A stretch of DNA of 64,000 bases from Flavobacterium ajazii (GCF_010614725.1 NZ_JAAEHL010000013.1:105640-169639); one strand, 5' to 3'; positions 54,142-62,373 are shown, counted from the first letter of the stretch. A program made the numbers and translations. The notes: a model not told the origin generated them from the letters alone.

Positions 54142-54225
54142 TTGTGAAATGTAAGATGTTTGTTGTCCGTTTTTTGTTGGTTGTGAAATGTTTACAATTC
54201 ACATCTAACAATTCACATTTCACAA
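54142..54225. repeat. Inverted/direct repeat cluster between spike and PAAR genes
   Basis: TTGTGAAATGT occurs at 54142-54152 and 54181-54191 and as an exact inverted copy at 54215-54225. Two direct copies of ACAATTCACAT lie at 54194-54204 and 54208-54218 in the loop. The second and inverted copies can form an 11-bp stem. The position inside an otherwise tightly packed operon suggests a processing or attenuation site or an inserted small repeat. Confidence 0.8.
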
Positions 54226-54234
54226 AAACAACAA

Positions 54235-56031
54235 TTAGTTAATCATTACCATGGCGCCTTTGAGTGTTAATTCCATTCCGCCTTGCACCTGTGCCATTTG
54301 TCCGCCCTGAGCAGAATACTGCATATCTGCAGATTCCTTAATATTAAGCCCTTTAGTTGCAACATCGCCTCCGCTTGACTGAATCGAAACGCCCTGTGTT
54401 CCTTTGATAGTTACACTTTCCTGAGCCGAAATATTGATGCTTTTCTGACTCGAGATATCGATACCGCTGTTAGACATGACAATACTATTTTGATTTTCAT
54501 CCTGAATAGTGATTTTTTTGTCTTTATCGCTAATAATCACAGTGTTTTTATTAGGCGTAGCCACAGTCCAGATTTTATTTTCATCGTCAAATTCTACTGA
54601 AATTCCTGATTTGGAAACAATAGCTTTTATGGAGTTTTTCTCGTTAGGAGTCAAACCCGTAAAAGGTTTATTTTTGGTTCCACTGTATAAACTTCCCAAA
54701 ATCACAGGATAGCGTGGGTCTTCATTTAGAAAGCCGAGAATAACTTCATCACCAACTTCGGGTAAAAAAAAGGCTCCCGCACCACTGGTAGAATAAAAAT
54801 TGGCAAGTCTTGCCCAAATTCCGGCGCCATTGGCATCAAATAATGGTACATTGACTAAAATTCGGAATTGAGAATCAGGATCTTCATACATTTGTTTCAC
54901 CGTTCCGTTAAATAAACCTCTTGCTCCGGGCAAAAGACCTGAAGCCGGAGGAGACATAACATCGGGTTCTTCAGTAAACCAAAAAGGCGAAAGACCAAAA
55001 GAAGCTTGAGTAACCCAGTTCCCCAGTGATAAATCATGAACGACTCCTGAAATAATATAATCTCCGTTAAATCGGTCTCCAACGCCATCAAATGTCATGT
55101 ATTTACCGGGATCTACTAAATTTGTCCCCTGAAATTTGGCTTCACCAATTATTTTCGAATATTCACTTTTAATAATTTGGGCTTTTGACCAATTGGTTAA
55201 ATCTGCAGTTTCTAATGGGGCAGAGGTCTGCAATTGAAAAGTTGAAAGACCTACAACCCCGGATAATTTTTCAGATGATAAATTTCCGGCTCCGGTTACA
55301 TTTGGAGTTGCATTACTATTAGCAACTGCCTGATTTTTATAGTCCCAGGTATTTGAAGTAACACTTCCTAATTGTGTTGTTGCGTTTAGTTTAGCATTAA
55401 ATTCAAGCAGGCTGTTGCCATAGGTTACCGTAAGTACAGAGGTTGTATTGCTGTCGGGGGCAGTAACAGAAACTTTTCCGTTTATAGTAGTTACGATTAA
55501 TCCGTTTGATTCAGCAAGAGATAAGATATAATCCCAGTCGGTTACATAATATTGCACCTGTTCCGGCCATTGTGTAGTTGTTGCGGTTACGTCTGAAGAT
55601 AATCCATACGTTCCGATAATGGATGAAATGATATCGCTGTCTTTCTGTTTAGAATAGGTAAGGCTTTTTCTTCCAACAATCATTTTTACTGCAGCATCTC
55701 TGCATTCTATTTCTAAAGCAGATCCGACTAATTCATCAATCCGTATGGACTGCCCCATGATTATACCCGAAAAAATAACGGTATTTGTATTATCATAACC
55801 GGCTTCTATACTTACTGTTGCACCGGGAACAAAAGTATCTGATGAACTTGCAGGAAATGTACCTGTATTGGCTTCTCCGTCTAAAATTACAATTTTAGCA
55901 AGAGCAATACGGTTTACTTTTTTTTCTATATGAACAGACAGCACACTTAGTTCGTCAGGAATGGTACTTCCGTTGACTTTTACTGCGAATGTTGCAATTC
56001 CGCCACTTGCTATTTCGGTTGAAGCACTCAT
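54235..56031 (-). CDS. VgrG-like spike protein (Pvc8-like)
   Basis: A 598-residue gp27-gp5-type protein. The N-terminal gp27-like part (about 1-350) includes VSIEAGYDNTNTVIFSGIIMG and YVTDWDYILSLAESNGLIV. An OB-fold gp5 part (about 370-455) contains VNVPLFDANGAGIWARLANF and PEVGDEVILGFLNEDPRYPV. The tail is a beta-helix-like repeat region rich in Ile/Ser (SISAQESVTIKGTQGVSI). It trimerises into the spike below the tube and carries the PAAR tip. Its start overlaps the stop of the LysM gene by one base. Confidence 0.92.
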   Translation of the reverse strand: MSASTEIASGGIATFAVKVNGSTIPDELSVLSVHIEKKVNRIALAKIVILDGEANTGTFPASSSDTFVPGATVSIEAGYDNTNTVIFSGIIMGQSIRIDELVGSALEIECRDAAVKMIVGRKSLTYSKQKDSDIISSIIGTYGLSSDVTATTTQWPEQVQYYVTDWDYILSLAESNGLIVTTINGKVSVTAPDSNTTSVLTVTYGNSLLEFNAKLNATTQLGSVTSNTWDYKNQAVANSNATPNVTGAGNLSSEKLSGVVGLSTFQLQTSAPLETADLTNWSKAQIIKSEYSKIIGEAKFQGTNLVDPGKYMTFDGVGDRFNGDYIISGVVHDLSLGNWVTQASFGLSPFWFTEEPDVMSPPASGLLPGARGLFNGTVKQMYEDPDSQFRILVNVPLFDANGAGIWARLANFYSTSGAGAFFLPEVGDEVILGFLNEDPRYPVILGSLYSGTKNKPFTGLTPNEKNSIKAIVSKSGISVEFDDENKIWTVATPNKNTVIISDKDKKITIQDENQNSIVMSNSGIDISSQKSINISAQESVTIKGTQGVSIQSSGGDVATKGLNIKESADMQYSAQGGQMAQVQGGMELTLKGAMVMIN

Positions 56032-56702
56032 TATGATGGATTTATAGGTGGAAAAATTAATTTATTAATACCGCTGAGGTTTCTGAATTTGTTCAGGTTG
56101 TTAAATTGTGCAACCTGTATATAAAGCGAGTCGTCATCCCAGGTTTGTAAACACAGCTGAGGCAGTGACATTCCCTCTGTTACATTGACAATATGTGTTA
56201 AATCGGGCGATTGCGGAGCGTCAATCATGGTTACTGATTTGGGAGAAATATACTGGCTGAATGCCAGAGCTATTTTTGCCCGTAAAGGACTTCCGTCAGG
56301 TCTGAATAAAGTATATGAAATATCTATAGAGTCAAGTACACCATTGAAAGTAATATTCTGTCCCCATTGTACTTTTACAAAATTTGGACGGTGAATTTTA
56401 CCATTATACGTATAAATAATGGTTTCAAGAGCTTTTATTTCTTTAGCCATATCAATACGCTTTGTATCAACAATACCAGAACAGTCTATTACCATTTCAA
56501 AACTTAATTTATCACTCGGGGTGCTTTTATATTTTTGAGAAGCAGAGCTTGTTGCAGGCGCCTGCTGTTCATTATATTCAATGCTTTTTTGTATTTTGAT
56601 GGTATCAGGATTAATCATAAAGGTATACGGGGCTGCTGAGAATTTGTTTTGAAATTCTTCATCGGTATATCCTGTTATTTTCATTAATTCCAGACTGGCC
56701 AT
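56031..56702 (-). CDS. LysM-domain spike/tube adaptor (Pvc7-like)
   Basis: A 223-residue protein. The N-terminal part (EFQNKFSAAPYTFMINPDTI, SDKLSFEMVIDCSGIVDT) is the gp53/Pvc7-type adaptor that joins the baseplate to the tube. The C-terminal 45 residues form a LysM-like domain (GMSLPQLCLQTWDDDSLYIQ, INKLIFPP). This arrangement is standard for PVC/Afp particles. The gene precedes the spike gene with a one-base overlap. Confidence 0.88.
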   Translation of the reverse strand: MASLELMKITGYTDEEFQNKFSAAPYTFMINPDTIKIQKSIEYNEQQAPATSSASQKYKSTPSDKLSFEMVIDCSGIVDTKRIDMAKEIKALETIIYTYNGKIHRPNFVKVQWGQNITFNGVLDSIDISYTLFRPDGSPLRAKIALAFSQYISPKSVTMIDAPQSPDLTHIVNVTEGMSLPQLCLQTWDDDSLYIQVAQFNNLNKFRNLSGINKLIFPPINPS

Positions 56703-56713
56703 TTGTTTCGTAT

Positions 56714-56881
56714 TTAGCGTTTATAGGTATTCTCTTTTTTTTCGGCAATTAACCTTCTGCATTCTTCAAGCACCTGTTTTCTTAAAACCGATAATTCTTT
56801 TTCTTTTACTGCCGAAGAGTTTTTAGAATTGGCAGTGGTGATTTCGGTTTTAATAATGAGTTCTCTTATTTCTATTGGCAT
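56714..56881 (-). CDS. Small DUF5908 eCIS protein
   Basis: A 55-residue protein read directly from the minus strand: ATG at 56879-56881, TAA at 56714-56716. It begins MPIEIRELIIKTEI and ends with a charged helix (KELSVLRKQVLEECRRLIAE), the pattern of DUF5908, a small protein found between tube and LysM genes of eCIS and related clusters. Its start is two bases after the stop of the tube gene. The role is unknown; likely a chaperone or connector for tube assembly. Confidence 0.8.
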   Translation of the reverse strand: MPIEIRELIIKTEITTANSKNSSAVKEKELSVLRKQVLEECRRLIAEKKENTYKR

Positions 56882-56883
56882 AA

Positions 56884-57357
56884 TTATTTAGTAAAAAGGT
56901 TATCAAATGTTTTATTTGATGAAATGTCAAAATAGGTGTAGGCGAGTTCGATAGACTCTATCGCAATATTGCTTTCCTGAGAGTTTAGGTCAGAAACAGC
57001 ATATTTAACCGGATAAGCATTATTGAATGTCCATTGCATGCATACGATACCATTGGCATTCAGTAAACTTAAAATCACATTTTGTGGCTGAATCGTATTA
57101 GCCAGTCCCTGATCAATACAGCTCGAACACCAGTTCACCAATTGGGATCCGACAGGTACAACTGCTCTTTTAAGAACAAGGTTCTGGCTGGTAGAAACGG
57201 TTGGGAGGCGATATTTAAAACGATTTTCGCCTCCGCAAACAATTTCTTCAACACTTAATTCTTTTGAGATTCCCGATACCTCTTTGAAAGCCGCATCTAC
57301 ACCCGAAAAAGAGAGTGTAAAATAAAAGCTTACCGGATAATCACTACTTACCACCAT
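56884..57357 (-). CDS. eCIS inner tube protein, second copy (Pvc5-like)
   Basis: A 157-residue gp19-type tube protein. VSFYFTLSFSGVDAAFKEVSGI is the family's beta-barrel start; NRFKYRLPTVSTSQNLVLKRAVV and VCMQWTFNNAYPVKYAVSDL mark the core and end. It is similar in layout to the next upstream gene, so it is a paralogue, perhaps the initiator ring that joins tube to spike. It overlaps that gene by 14 bases. Confidence 0.9.
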   Translation of the reverse strand: MVVSSDYPVSFYFTLSFSGVDAAFKEVSGISKELSVEEIVCGGENRFKYRLPTVSTSQNLVLKRAVVPVGSQLVNWCSSCIDQGLANTIQPQNVILSLLNANGIVCMQWTFNNAYPVKYAVSDLNSQESNIAIESIELAYTYFDISSNKTFDNLFTK

Positions 57358-57814
57358 TTTTGATGATTAGCTGTTCGTGTGCAATTTCTATAGTGTCTAC
57401 AGCAACCTCGTTTCCGTCAGATTTTAAATCCGTACTGGTGATTTTGGTTGGCCAGGCATTATTGAGTGTCCATTGCATGGTTACACCGCCTTTTTCGTCC
57501 AAAAGCTTAATGATTACTGTTCTTCTCTTAATGGTATTCATAACCACCTGTTGGTGCCAGTCCCAAAAAGTATTGTCGTTTACAAAAATGCCTCGCTTCA
57601 TGGTAACGTTGCCGTATTTTGTAATTCCGGGCATTTTTTCTACAGAAAAAAGCGGACTGTTACTTTTACGATACTCTATAATTTGGTTTTCGACATCCAT
57701 TCCTGTAACTTCCTGAAAAGCTACTTTTGTTAATTCGGTTCCCAGGTCTACTTCAAACCTGAACTTTGGCATGGGCCATGTTGCGCCTTGTACGCTTCCG
57801 TCATCTGTTGCCAT
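57344..57814 (-). CDS. eCIS inner tube protein (Pvc1-like)
   Basis: A 156-residue gp19/Hcp-like tube protein with WPMPKFRFEVDLGTELTKVA, FQEVTGMDVENQIIEYRKS and GVTMQWTLNNAWPTKITSTD. It stacks as hexamers to form the delivery tube. It is encoded 45 bases after the sheath gene. The presence of two tube paralogues next to one sheath gene fits eCIS rather than type VI systems. Confidence 0.93.
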   Translation of the reverse strand: MATDDGSVQGATWPMPKFRFEVDLGTELTKVAFQEVTGMDVENQIIEYRKSNSPLFSVEKMPGITKYGNVTMKRGIFVNDNTFWDWHQQVVMNTIKRRTVIIKLLDEKGGVTMQWTLNNAWPTKITSTDLKSDGNEVAVDTIEIAHEQLIIKNGGK

Positions 57815-57859
57815 ATTATTTTATTTTAAATTAAATATTTTACGGGATTATTTATTTGA

Positions 57860-59437
57860 TTAACTTGAAGTTGCCATTTGCTGTTGGAATGTCAGCACGA
57901 TAAACTCGGCAGGATGTACAACAGCTACTTTTACGGTAACATTCATAAATCCGTTCAAAATATCATCTGCTGTCATTGTAGAACCTAATCCACAGGCAAC
58001 AGAGAAAGCATCTGATGCACTTGCACCCTGCAAACCGCCTTGTTTCCAGATAGAGGTAAGGAAACTGCTGATCATAGCAATTACGGCTTCCCAGGTGTTT
58101 TTATCATTTGGCTGGAATACATAAGCCTGAGTTGCCAGCTTACAAGATTGTTCAAGGAAAATCATAGTTCTTCTTACCGGAATATATCTCCAGTCCTGGC
58201 TGTTTCCATCCAGCGTTCTTGACCCCCAGATTAAAATACCAAGTCCGTTAAACATTCTGATTGCGTTGATAGATTTACCCGAAACGGCATCAACGTTTAA
58301 GTTTGCCTGCTGGCTTTCAGAAATACTGATTGGCAAGGAAGCTGCACCTACAATAGAGGTATTTGCCGGAGCCTGCCAAGGGCCTACTGCGTTGTCTGTA
58401 GTAGTAATAACTCCCGCCATAGCACCACTTGGAGGCAGAATATTGGCATCGCTTAATACGTGTTTTACAATTAGTGCATATACCGGACTGGCAATTAAAA
58501 GTGCATTGTTATTTTGAGTAACACTTAAACCACTATCCGGGTTTTGAATATTGGCAATAATTGTAGCTACGCTTTGATTTGGTGCGCTTGGCGGATTAAG
58601 AATCGGTGCGAGTTGTTTGATATCTCCGCCAAATAAATTCGTGTAATCAATATCCGAATTTTGCATGATGGTAGTTCCGATAAATGGATAGTAAGCCATT
58701 CCGTAATTCAGACCCTGAGCACCTGTGTTATTTCTGAAATTTGTAATGTCCTGAGTGTACAAAATCGGATCCGGATCGTCGCCCCCAATAATATCAAACA
58801 AACACATGGCCGTCTGCATTTTGGTAGCCTGAAGAAGCATTGACTGCATAAGGGTACCATTGTCTGCAAGATTTAATAAAGTTGCTTCAGGGCAGATATA
58901 AATGGTTGGTTCCGGCTCGTTTAGCAGTAAGGAAAGACCATTAGATAAGTCATTTAACTGTACATTCGGATTCACAATGGGTGTACCAGGAGTCATTGGC
59001 TTTTGAGATGGAGGTCCATATGAACCAACAGATACGATATAAGCATCGCCGCCGCCATTTTCATAAAAAAGCTTCACGCTGTTATACAGATAATATACCG
59101 TATTGGGATCCGGAACTATAGAATAGTAAGATCCGTTGATCAACATATAATCTCCTTTTGCAGGCTGACTTTTTTGTTGTACTAAATAATATTCAGGACT
59201 ATATTGTTTAGCCGGACTCGCAGGAAGCGGTGGGTCTGGTAAACAAAAGAACGCCTGAAAATCAGAGAACGATGTGATTCTTACCGGTACATTCGTATAC
59301 GATTTACCCTCGTAAGAAGCTTGTGGTGTGTATCCAATAAATGCCGGTACAGCCGTAGCAACTGCCACAACTGAATTTGGAAAGGCATTTAATTCTTGAA
59401 TGTAAACACCAGGAGTTTGGATGGTAGATAAATTCAT
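57860..59437 (-). CDS. eCIS contractile sheath protein
   Basis: A 525-residue tail sheath protein. It starts NLSTIQTPGVYIQELNAFPN and contains VVAVATAVPAFIGYTPQA. The C-terminus has IWGSRTLDGNSQDWRYIPVR, MIFLEQSCKLATQAYVFQPN and NVTVKVAVVHPAEFIVLTFQ, all typical of the inner sheath domain. Contraction drives the tube into a target cell. Only one sheath gene is present; PVC and Afp have two or three. Confidence 0.95.
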   Translation of the reverse strand: MNLSTIQTPGVYIQELNAFPNSVVAVATAVPAFIGYTPQASYEGKSYTNVPVRITSFSDFQAFFCLPDPPLPASPAKQYSPEYYLVQQKSQPAKGDYMLINGSYYSIVPDPNTVYYLYNSVKLFYENGGGDAYIVSVGSYGPPSQKPMTPGTPIVNPNVQLNDLSNGLSLLLNEPEPTIYICPEATLLNLADNGTLMQSMLLQATKMQTAMCLFDIIGGDDPDPILYTQDITNFRNNTGAQGLNYGMAYYPFIGTTIMQNSDIDYTNLFGGDIKQLAPILNPPSAPNQSVATIIANIQNPDSGLSVTQNNNALLIASPVYALIVKHVLSDANILPPSGAMAGVITTTDNAVGPWQAPANTSIVGAASLPISISESQQANLNVDAVSGKSINAIRMFNGLGILIWGSRTLDGNSQDWRYIPVRRTMIFLEQSCKLATQAYVFQPNDKNTWEAVIAMISSFLTSIWKQGGLQGASASDAFSVACGLGSTMTADDILNGFMNVTVKVAVVHPAEFIVLTFQQQMATSS

Positions 59438-59473
59438 TGATTTTAATTTTTAATGTTCATTTTAATTTGCTTT

Positions 59474-60307
59474 TTATATATAGATATACATGGGTGATGC
59501 AACTTGATTTTCTTTACCGTTTTCAACTATCATTCGGGAAACATCAGGAATAGGTAACCCTTTAATAATTACTTTGTTATTTGAACTCGTTTGACCCGAT
59601 TGATTAGGCGGGCTTTTATTGATTAAATCGAACTTATATTTAGGTTTTTCGCTAAGCTGAATGTTGGTATTATTTGATGTAAAAAGAAGTGCTTTTTCCC
59701 CCGTTTGGAGCGTTACCTGCTGAGGACCTTCAAACTGAATTGCTCCTTTTTCAGTTATGGCCGGATTGTTTAACGGAATTGAATTTTTATTGATAAAATA
59801 GTATTGCCACTGGGTTGTCCTGGCTTTAAAACTGATTTCAAATTGAAGGGGAGTGGTGTTTTGATTTTTTAAGATATCATCAAAATAAATTTTGAAACAT
59901 CCAAAATATGGAGCCATTGCTTTGGTTTCTAATGTTGGATTGAGTGCGATGACACCATTATTATCCTGGTTCTGATTATCCTGGCTTGAGAATGTAATTT
60001 CGCCGAGCCAGTTGATTGGCAATGCAGAATATAGAATAAAATTTGGATCACTGCACTTGATGTCAAATTCAAAATAATTCTGTGTAGTTGTTTTTGAAAT
60101 ATAATCGAACAGGCTTGATAATGATGAGGTTGTATTGCTGAACAAATCAAATCCGTTGGAGATTTTATTGATTTTAAAACCGAATTTTCTCAATATTTTT
60201 TCGGTTTTATGGTTTGGAACAAAATGCAGGCAATTGCATTTACCATTATCAAAATAAGTATTATACACCAGAGTAGTAAAAAGCTTTATGTAATTACTCT
60301 GTATCAT
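59474..60307 (-). CDS. eCIS-associated protein of unknown function
   Basis: A 277-residue protein. Its N-terminus (NGKCNCLHFVPNHKTEKILR) contains two Cys residues and two His residues close together; the rest is beta-rich and ends NQVASPMYIYI. I do not recognise a family. Its start overlaps the DUF4255 gene stop by 4 bases and it precedes the sheath gene by 36 bases, so it is very likely a structural or assembly part, perhaps a cap or adaptor. That is inferred from position alone. Confidence 0.6.
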   Translation of the reverse strand: MIQSNYIKLFTTLVYNTYFDNGKCNCLHFVPNHKTEKILRKFGFKINKISNGFDLFSNTTSSLSSLFDYISKTTTQNYFEFDIKCSDPNFILYSALPINWLGEITFSSQDNQNQDNNGVIALNPTLETKAMAPYFGCFKIYFDDILKNQNTTPLQFEISFKARTTQWQYYFINKNSIPLNNPAITEKGAIQFEGPQQVTLQTGEKALLFTSNNTNIQLSEKPKYKFDLINKSPPNQSGQTSSNNKVIIKGLPIPDVSRMIVENGKENQVASPMYIYI

Positions 60308-60873
60308 ACGGCTACGCTGTTATTTGTGTTAGTTGCTGCCGGTATGATTTCGATCGTTTCATTACCCTGAATTTTTATCAGTTTCATTTTGTAAATGATC
60401 GAGGGCTGGTATTTTGCCCCCATGGCAGTCCATAAACTATGCATCTGATGGTATGAAATCTTTTCGTACTCAAATTCCAGTTTGGATAAACCTTCCGGAA
60501 TCGAAGAGGAACTAGAAGCATCCAGATAATTATTAATCTGAAAAAAATAGATAATGGCGTCCAGAAACTTCAGTGATTCTGTATAATCTTCAAAATTACT
60601 GCTGATTAAGATGTCGAGATTATATCTTTCGACAGGGTTGAAACTAGAATAATTTCCGCTGTTGAGCTGTCTGTTTTGAATATAAAAAGGCTGATTTGTT
60701 TCTTTCTCAATATTAATTAATGATAAAACCACTTTGTTTTGGTTCATTTTAGGAAAGTTACCATTTACATCTACAAGATAATTCAGGGCGATTTTATCTT
60801 CGTCCAGTCCGAAACGGTTTTTTAAAAACTGTCCCAGTAATTTACTCGTAAATTGTAGAGATTGGTTTATCAT
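60304..60873 (-). CDS. DUF4255 tube terminator (Pvc16-like)
   Basis: A 189-residue protein with the DUF4255 pattern: VVLSLINIEKETNQPFYIQN, NLDILISSNFEDYTESLKFL and HSLWTAMGAKYQPSIIYKMKL. In PVC and Afp this protein caps the end of the tube-sheath. It is the first gene of the structural operon here, 289 bases downstream of the LuxR-type gene. In most known clusters it is last, so the gene order is notable. Confidence 0.88.
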   Translation of the reverse strand: MINQSLQFTSKLLGQFLKNRFGLDEDKIALNYLVDVNGNFPKMNQNKVVLSLINIEKETNQPFYIQNRQLNSGNYSSFNPVERYNLDILISSNFEDYTESLKFLDAIIYFFQINNYLDASSSSSIPEGLSKLEFEYEKISYHQMHSLWTAMGAKYQPSIIYKMKLIKIQGNETIEIIPAATNTNNSVAV

Positions 60874-60972
60874 TTTTAGTTTGATTTAAATTTCATGCTA
60901 TTGATAAAATAAACAGCTGTAAATAGCACAGGTAAAATTACTTTACAATTAAACTGAAATAAGATTTTAAGA

Positions 60973-60991
60973 ATGTACTTTTCGTGTACAT
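60973..60991. promoter_or_regulatory. Inverted repeat upstream of the eCIS operon
   Basis: ATGTAC-N7-GTACAT (60973-60978 and 60986-60991) is a palindrome of the size usual for dimeric regulators. It lies about 100 bases before the first structural gene. I see no clear TAnnTTTG element here, so the operon may need an activator. The LuxR-type protein encoded next door is the obvious candidate, by inference. Confidence 0.4.
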
Positions 60992-61012
60992 CTTGTAAGA
61001 ATTTTGTTCTTC

Positions 61013-61034
61013 TGTAGACAAAATGTAGACAAAA
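61013..61034. repeat. Tandem 11-bp repeat TGTAGACAAAA x2 in the eCIS control region
   Basis: Two exact, adjacent copies of TGTAGACAAAA (61013-61023 and 61024-61034). One-helical-turn spacing fits cooperative binding of a regulator on one face of DNA. The site is 140-160 bases upstream of the first structural gene and between it and the regulator gene's terminator. Confidence 0.7.
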
Positions 61035-61099
61035 CCTCTTAACCTTTTATATCACTAAGTTATGACTATCATTTAGTAAATGAATGTAGTATAAAACAA

Positions 61100-61135
61100 A
61101 ACTGATTCAGTTACAAAATTGTAAATGAATCAGTT
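61100..61135 (-). terminator. Terminator of the LuxR-type regulator gene
   Basis: AACTGATTCA (61100-61109) pairs with TGAATCAGTT (61126-61135) and an inner TTACAA/TTGTAA pair extends the hairpin. On the minus strand it runs into TTTGTTTTAT. It lies 27 bases after the regulator's stop and separates it from the structural operon. Confidence 0.75.
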
Positions 61136-61162
61136 GTATATTGTTGTTGAAAGTTATTGTGA

Positions 61163-62032
61163 TTACGAAACAGTTCTTAAATACGAAACAATATCCTGCT
61201 CTTTATCAAGTGTGAGTTTTTTTTTCAGGCGGTATTTGTGAGTGCGGACACTTTCCTGATTAATGCCCAGAAGATTGGTAATATCGTTATTGCTCATGTT
61301 CATTTTGATGTAGCAGCAATATTTTAAGTCTTTAGGACTAAGGGAAGGATGTTTTTTGGCAAGCGTGAGTAAAAAATCAGGATTTGACTGTTCAAAATAA
61401 ATTTTAAAATCATCCCAAAGCTTGTTGTCGTTTGCAACTGTTTTAATAGAATTTACAATAGACATTAATTCTCTTCGGATTGTATCATTAACATTTGGAT
61501 ACAGGTAAGAAATACGTGTTTTTATTTTTTGAAGTACTTCTACCTTTTGGTCAAGTTCCATTACATAATGACTTAGCTCTCTGGTATGATTGGTATCATT
61601 TTTTTGCAAAGCCGCTTCCGCAAAAGAAGTCCCCGGTTTAGTAACAGATTCTGTTTTTTTTAAGAGAAATATAGATCGGATTCTGTAAATTAAAAAATCG
61701 GCATTATTGATATGTTTATAGGGATGGGTAAACACGATACAGTTTTTAGACCAGCACAAAGACTCGCATTCGTAACTTTGAGTTAAGCATAAAATAGGGA
61801 TATCTATTTTGTTGGAATTGAAATTGGTATCTTTTATAATAGGCTGGTTTCTTTTAAAGCCCAAAATAATTAAGTCCGGTACCAGAGATCTTGCGGTATT
61901 GTTTAAATCGATAGCTCTGGAAACAGTTACCGTAGAAAAAATAAAATCAGACATTGAAGACAATATATTTAACACCTGGGTTAAAACGAAGGTATCATCA
62001 CATCCTATCAATATTGATTTTTTTTCAGGCAT
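61163..62032 (-). CDS. LuxR-type regulator with degenerate receiver domain
   Basis: A 289-residue protein. The first 120 residues resemble a response-regulator receiver (KKSILIGCDDTFVLTQVLNI), but the phosphorylation site reads PDLIILGFK, with Gly58 where the Asp acceptor should be. HPYK near 105 mimics the Lys switch position. A helical linker follows. A LuxR/GerE helix-turn-helix fills about 228-285 (LSPKDLKYCCYIKMNMSNND, then NQESVRTHKYRLKKKL). It probably controls the eCIS operon without classic phosphorylation. It has its own terminator. Confidence 0.82.
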   Translation of the reverse strand: MPEKKSILIGCDDTFVLTQVLNILSSMSDFIFSTVTVSRAIDLNNTARSLVPDLIILGFKRNQPIIKDTNFNSNKIDIPILCLTQSYECESLCWSKNCIVFTHPYKHINNADFLIYRIRSIFLLKKTESVTKPGTSFAEAALQKNDTNHTRELSHYVMELDQKVEVLQKIKTRISYLYPNVNDTIRRELMSIVNSIKTVANDNKLWDDFKIYFEQSNPDFLLTLAKKHPSLSPKDLKYCCYIKMNMSNNDITNLLGINQESVRTHKYRLKKKLTLDKEQDIVSYLRTVS

Positions 62033-62253
62033 TTTGGTAATATTTTTGGGGTTGGTTAGTTTTTATTTTGGAAGCTTAAAATTAAAAATCTAATAAGCGG
62101 GATAAGAATAATATGTTATGAAAGGCTGTTTTTTTGTCATGAAAATTATTTTTAGCGTTGTTTTATAGGTTGGTTAATTGACATTTAAAAACACGTTTAT
62201 TAAAGCTCACAGCATTTTTACGATTCTTTTCCTGCGCATAAACCAGCCAAATA

Positions 62254-62367
62254 AATACCAGTGCCCGCATTTTGGAAGTATCTAAATTTGAACCCGAAGA
62301 CCGCAATCATATTTTTTCTGTGATTGATGACTTTATCGCCAAAAGAAAAATTCAAAGTATTCTATAA
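62254..62367 (+). pseudogene. C-terminal remnant of an HTH (XRE-like) regulator
   Basis: The plus strand codes for ARILEVSKFEPEDRNHIF and SVIDDFIAKRKIQSIL followed by TAA at 62365-62367. This matches the C-terminal tail seen in many Bacteroidota XRE-type regulators. No start codon or upstream domain exists; a stop lies just upstream in frame. A terminator hairpin follows it directly. A decayed gene, probably cut by insertion or deletion. Confidence 0.45.
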
Positions 62368-62373
62368 AAAACT

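Noticed and set aside
57360..57733. Two plus-strand frames opposite the tube gene
   Set aside because: They are fully antisense to the tube protein and match no known sequence type.
33976..62032. Type VI secretion system
   Set aside because: There are no TssJ, TssL, TssM, ClpV or TssB/TssC pair; a single-chain phage-type sheath, gp19-type tubes, DUF4255, LysM adaptor and a Pvc15-like ATPase define an eCIS instead.
33976..62032. Contractile-tailed prophage
   Set aside because: No capsid, portal, terminase, head-tail connector, integrase or lysis genes are present in or beside the tail-like genes.
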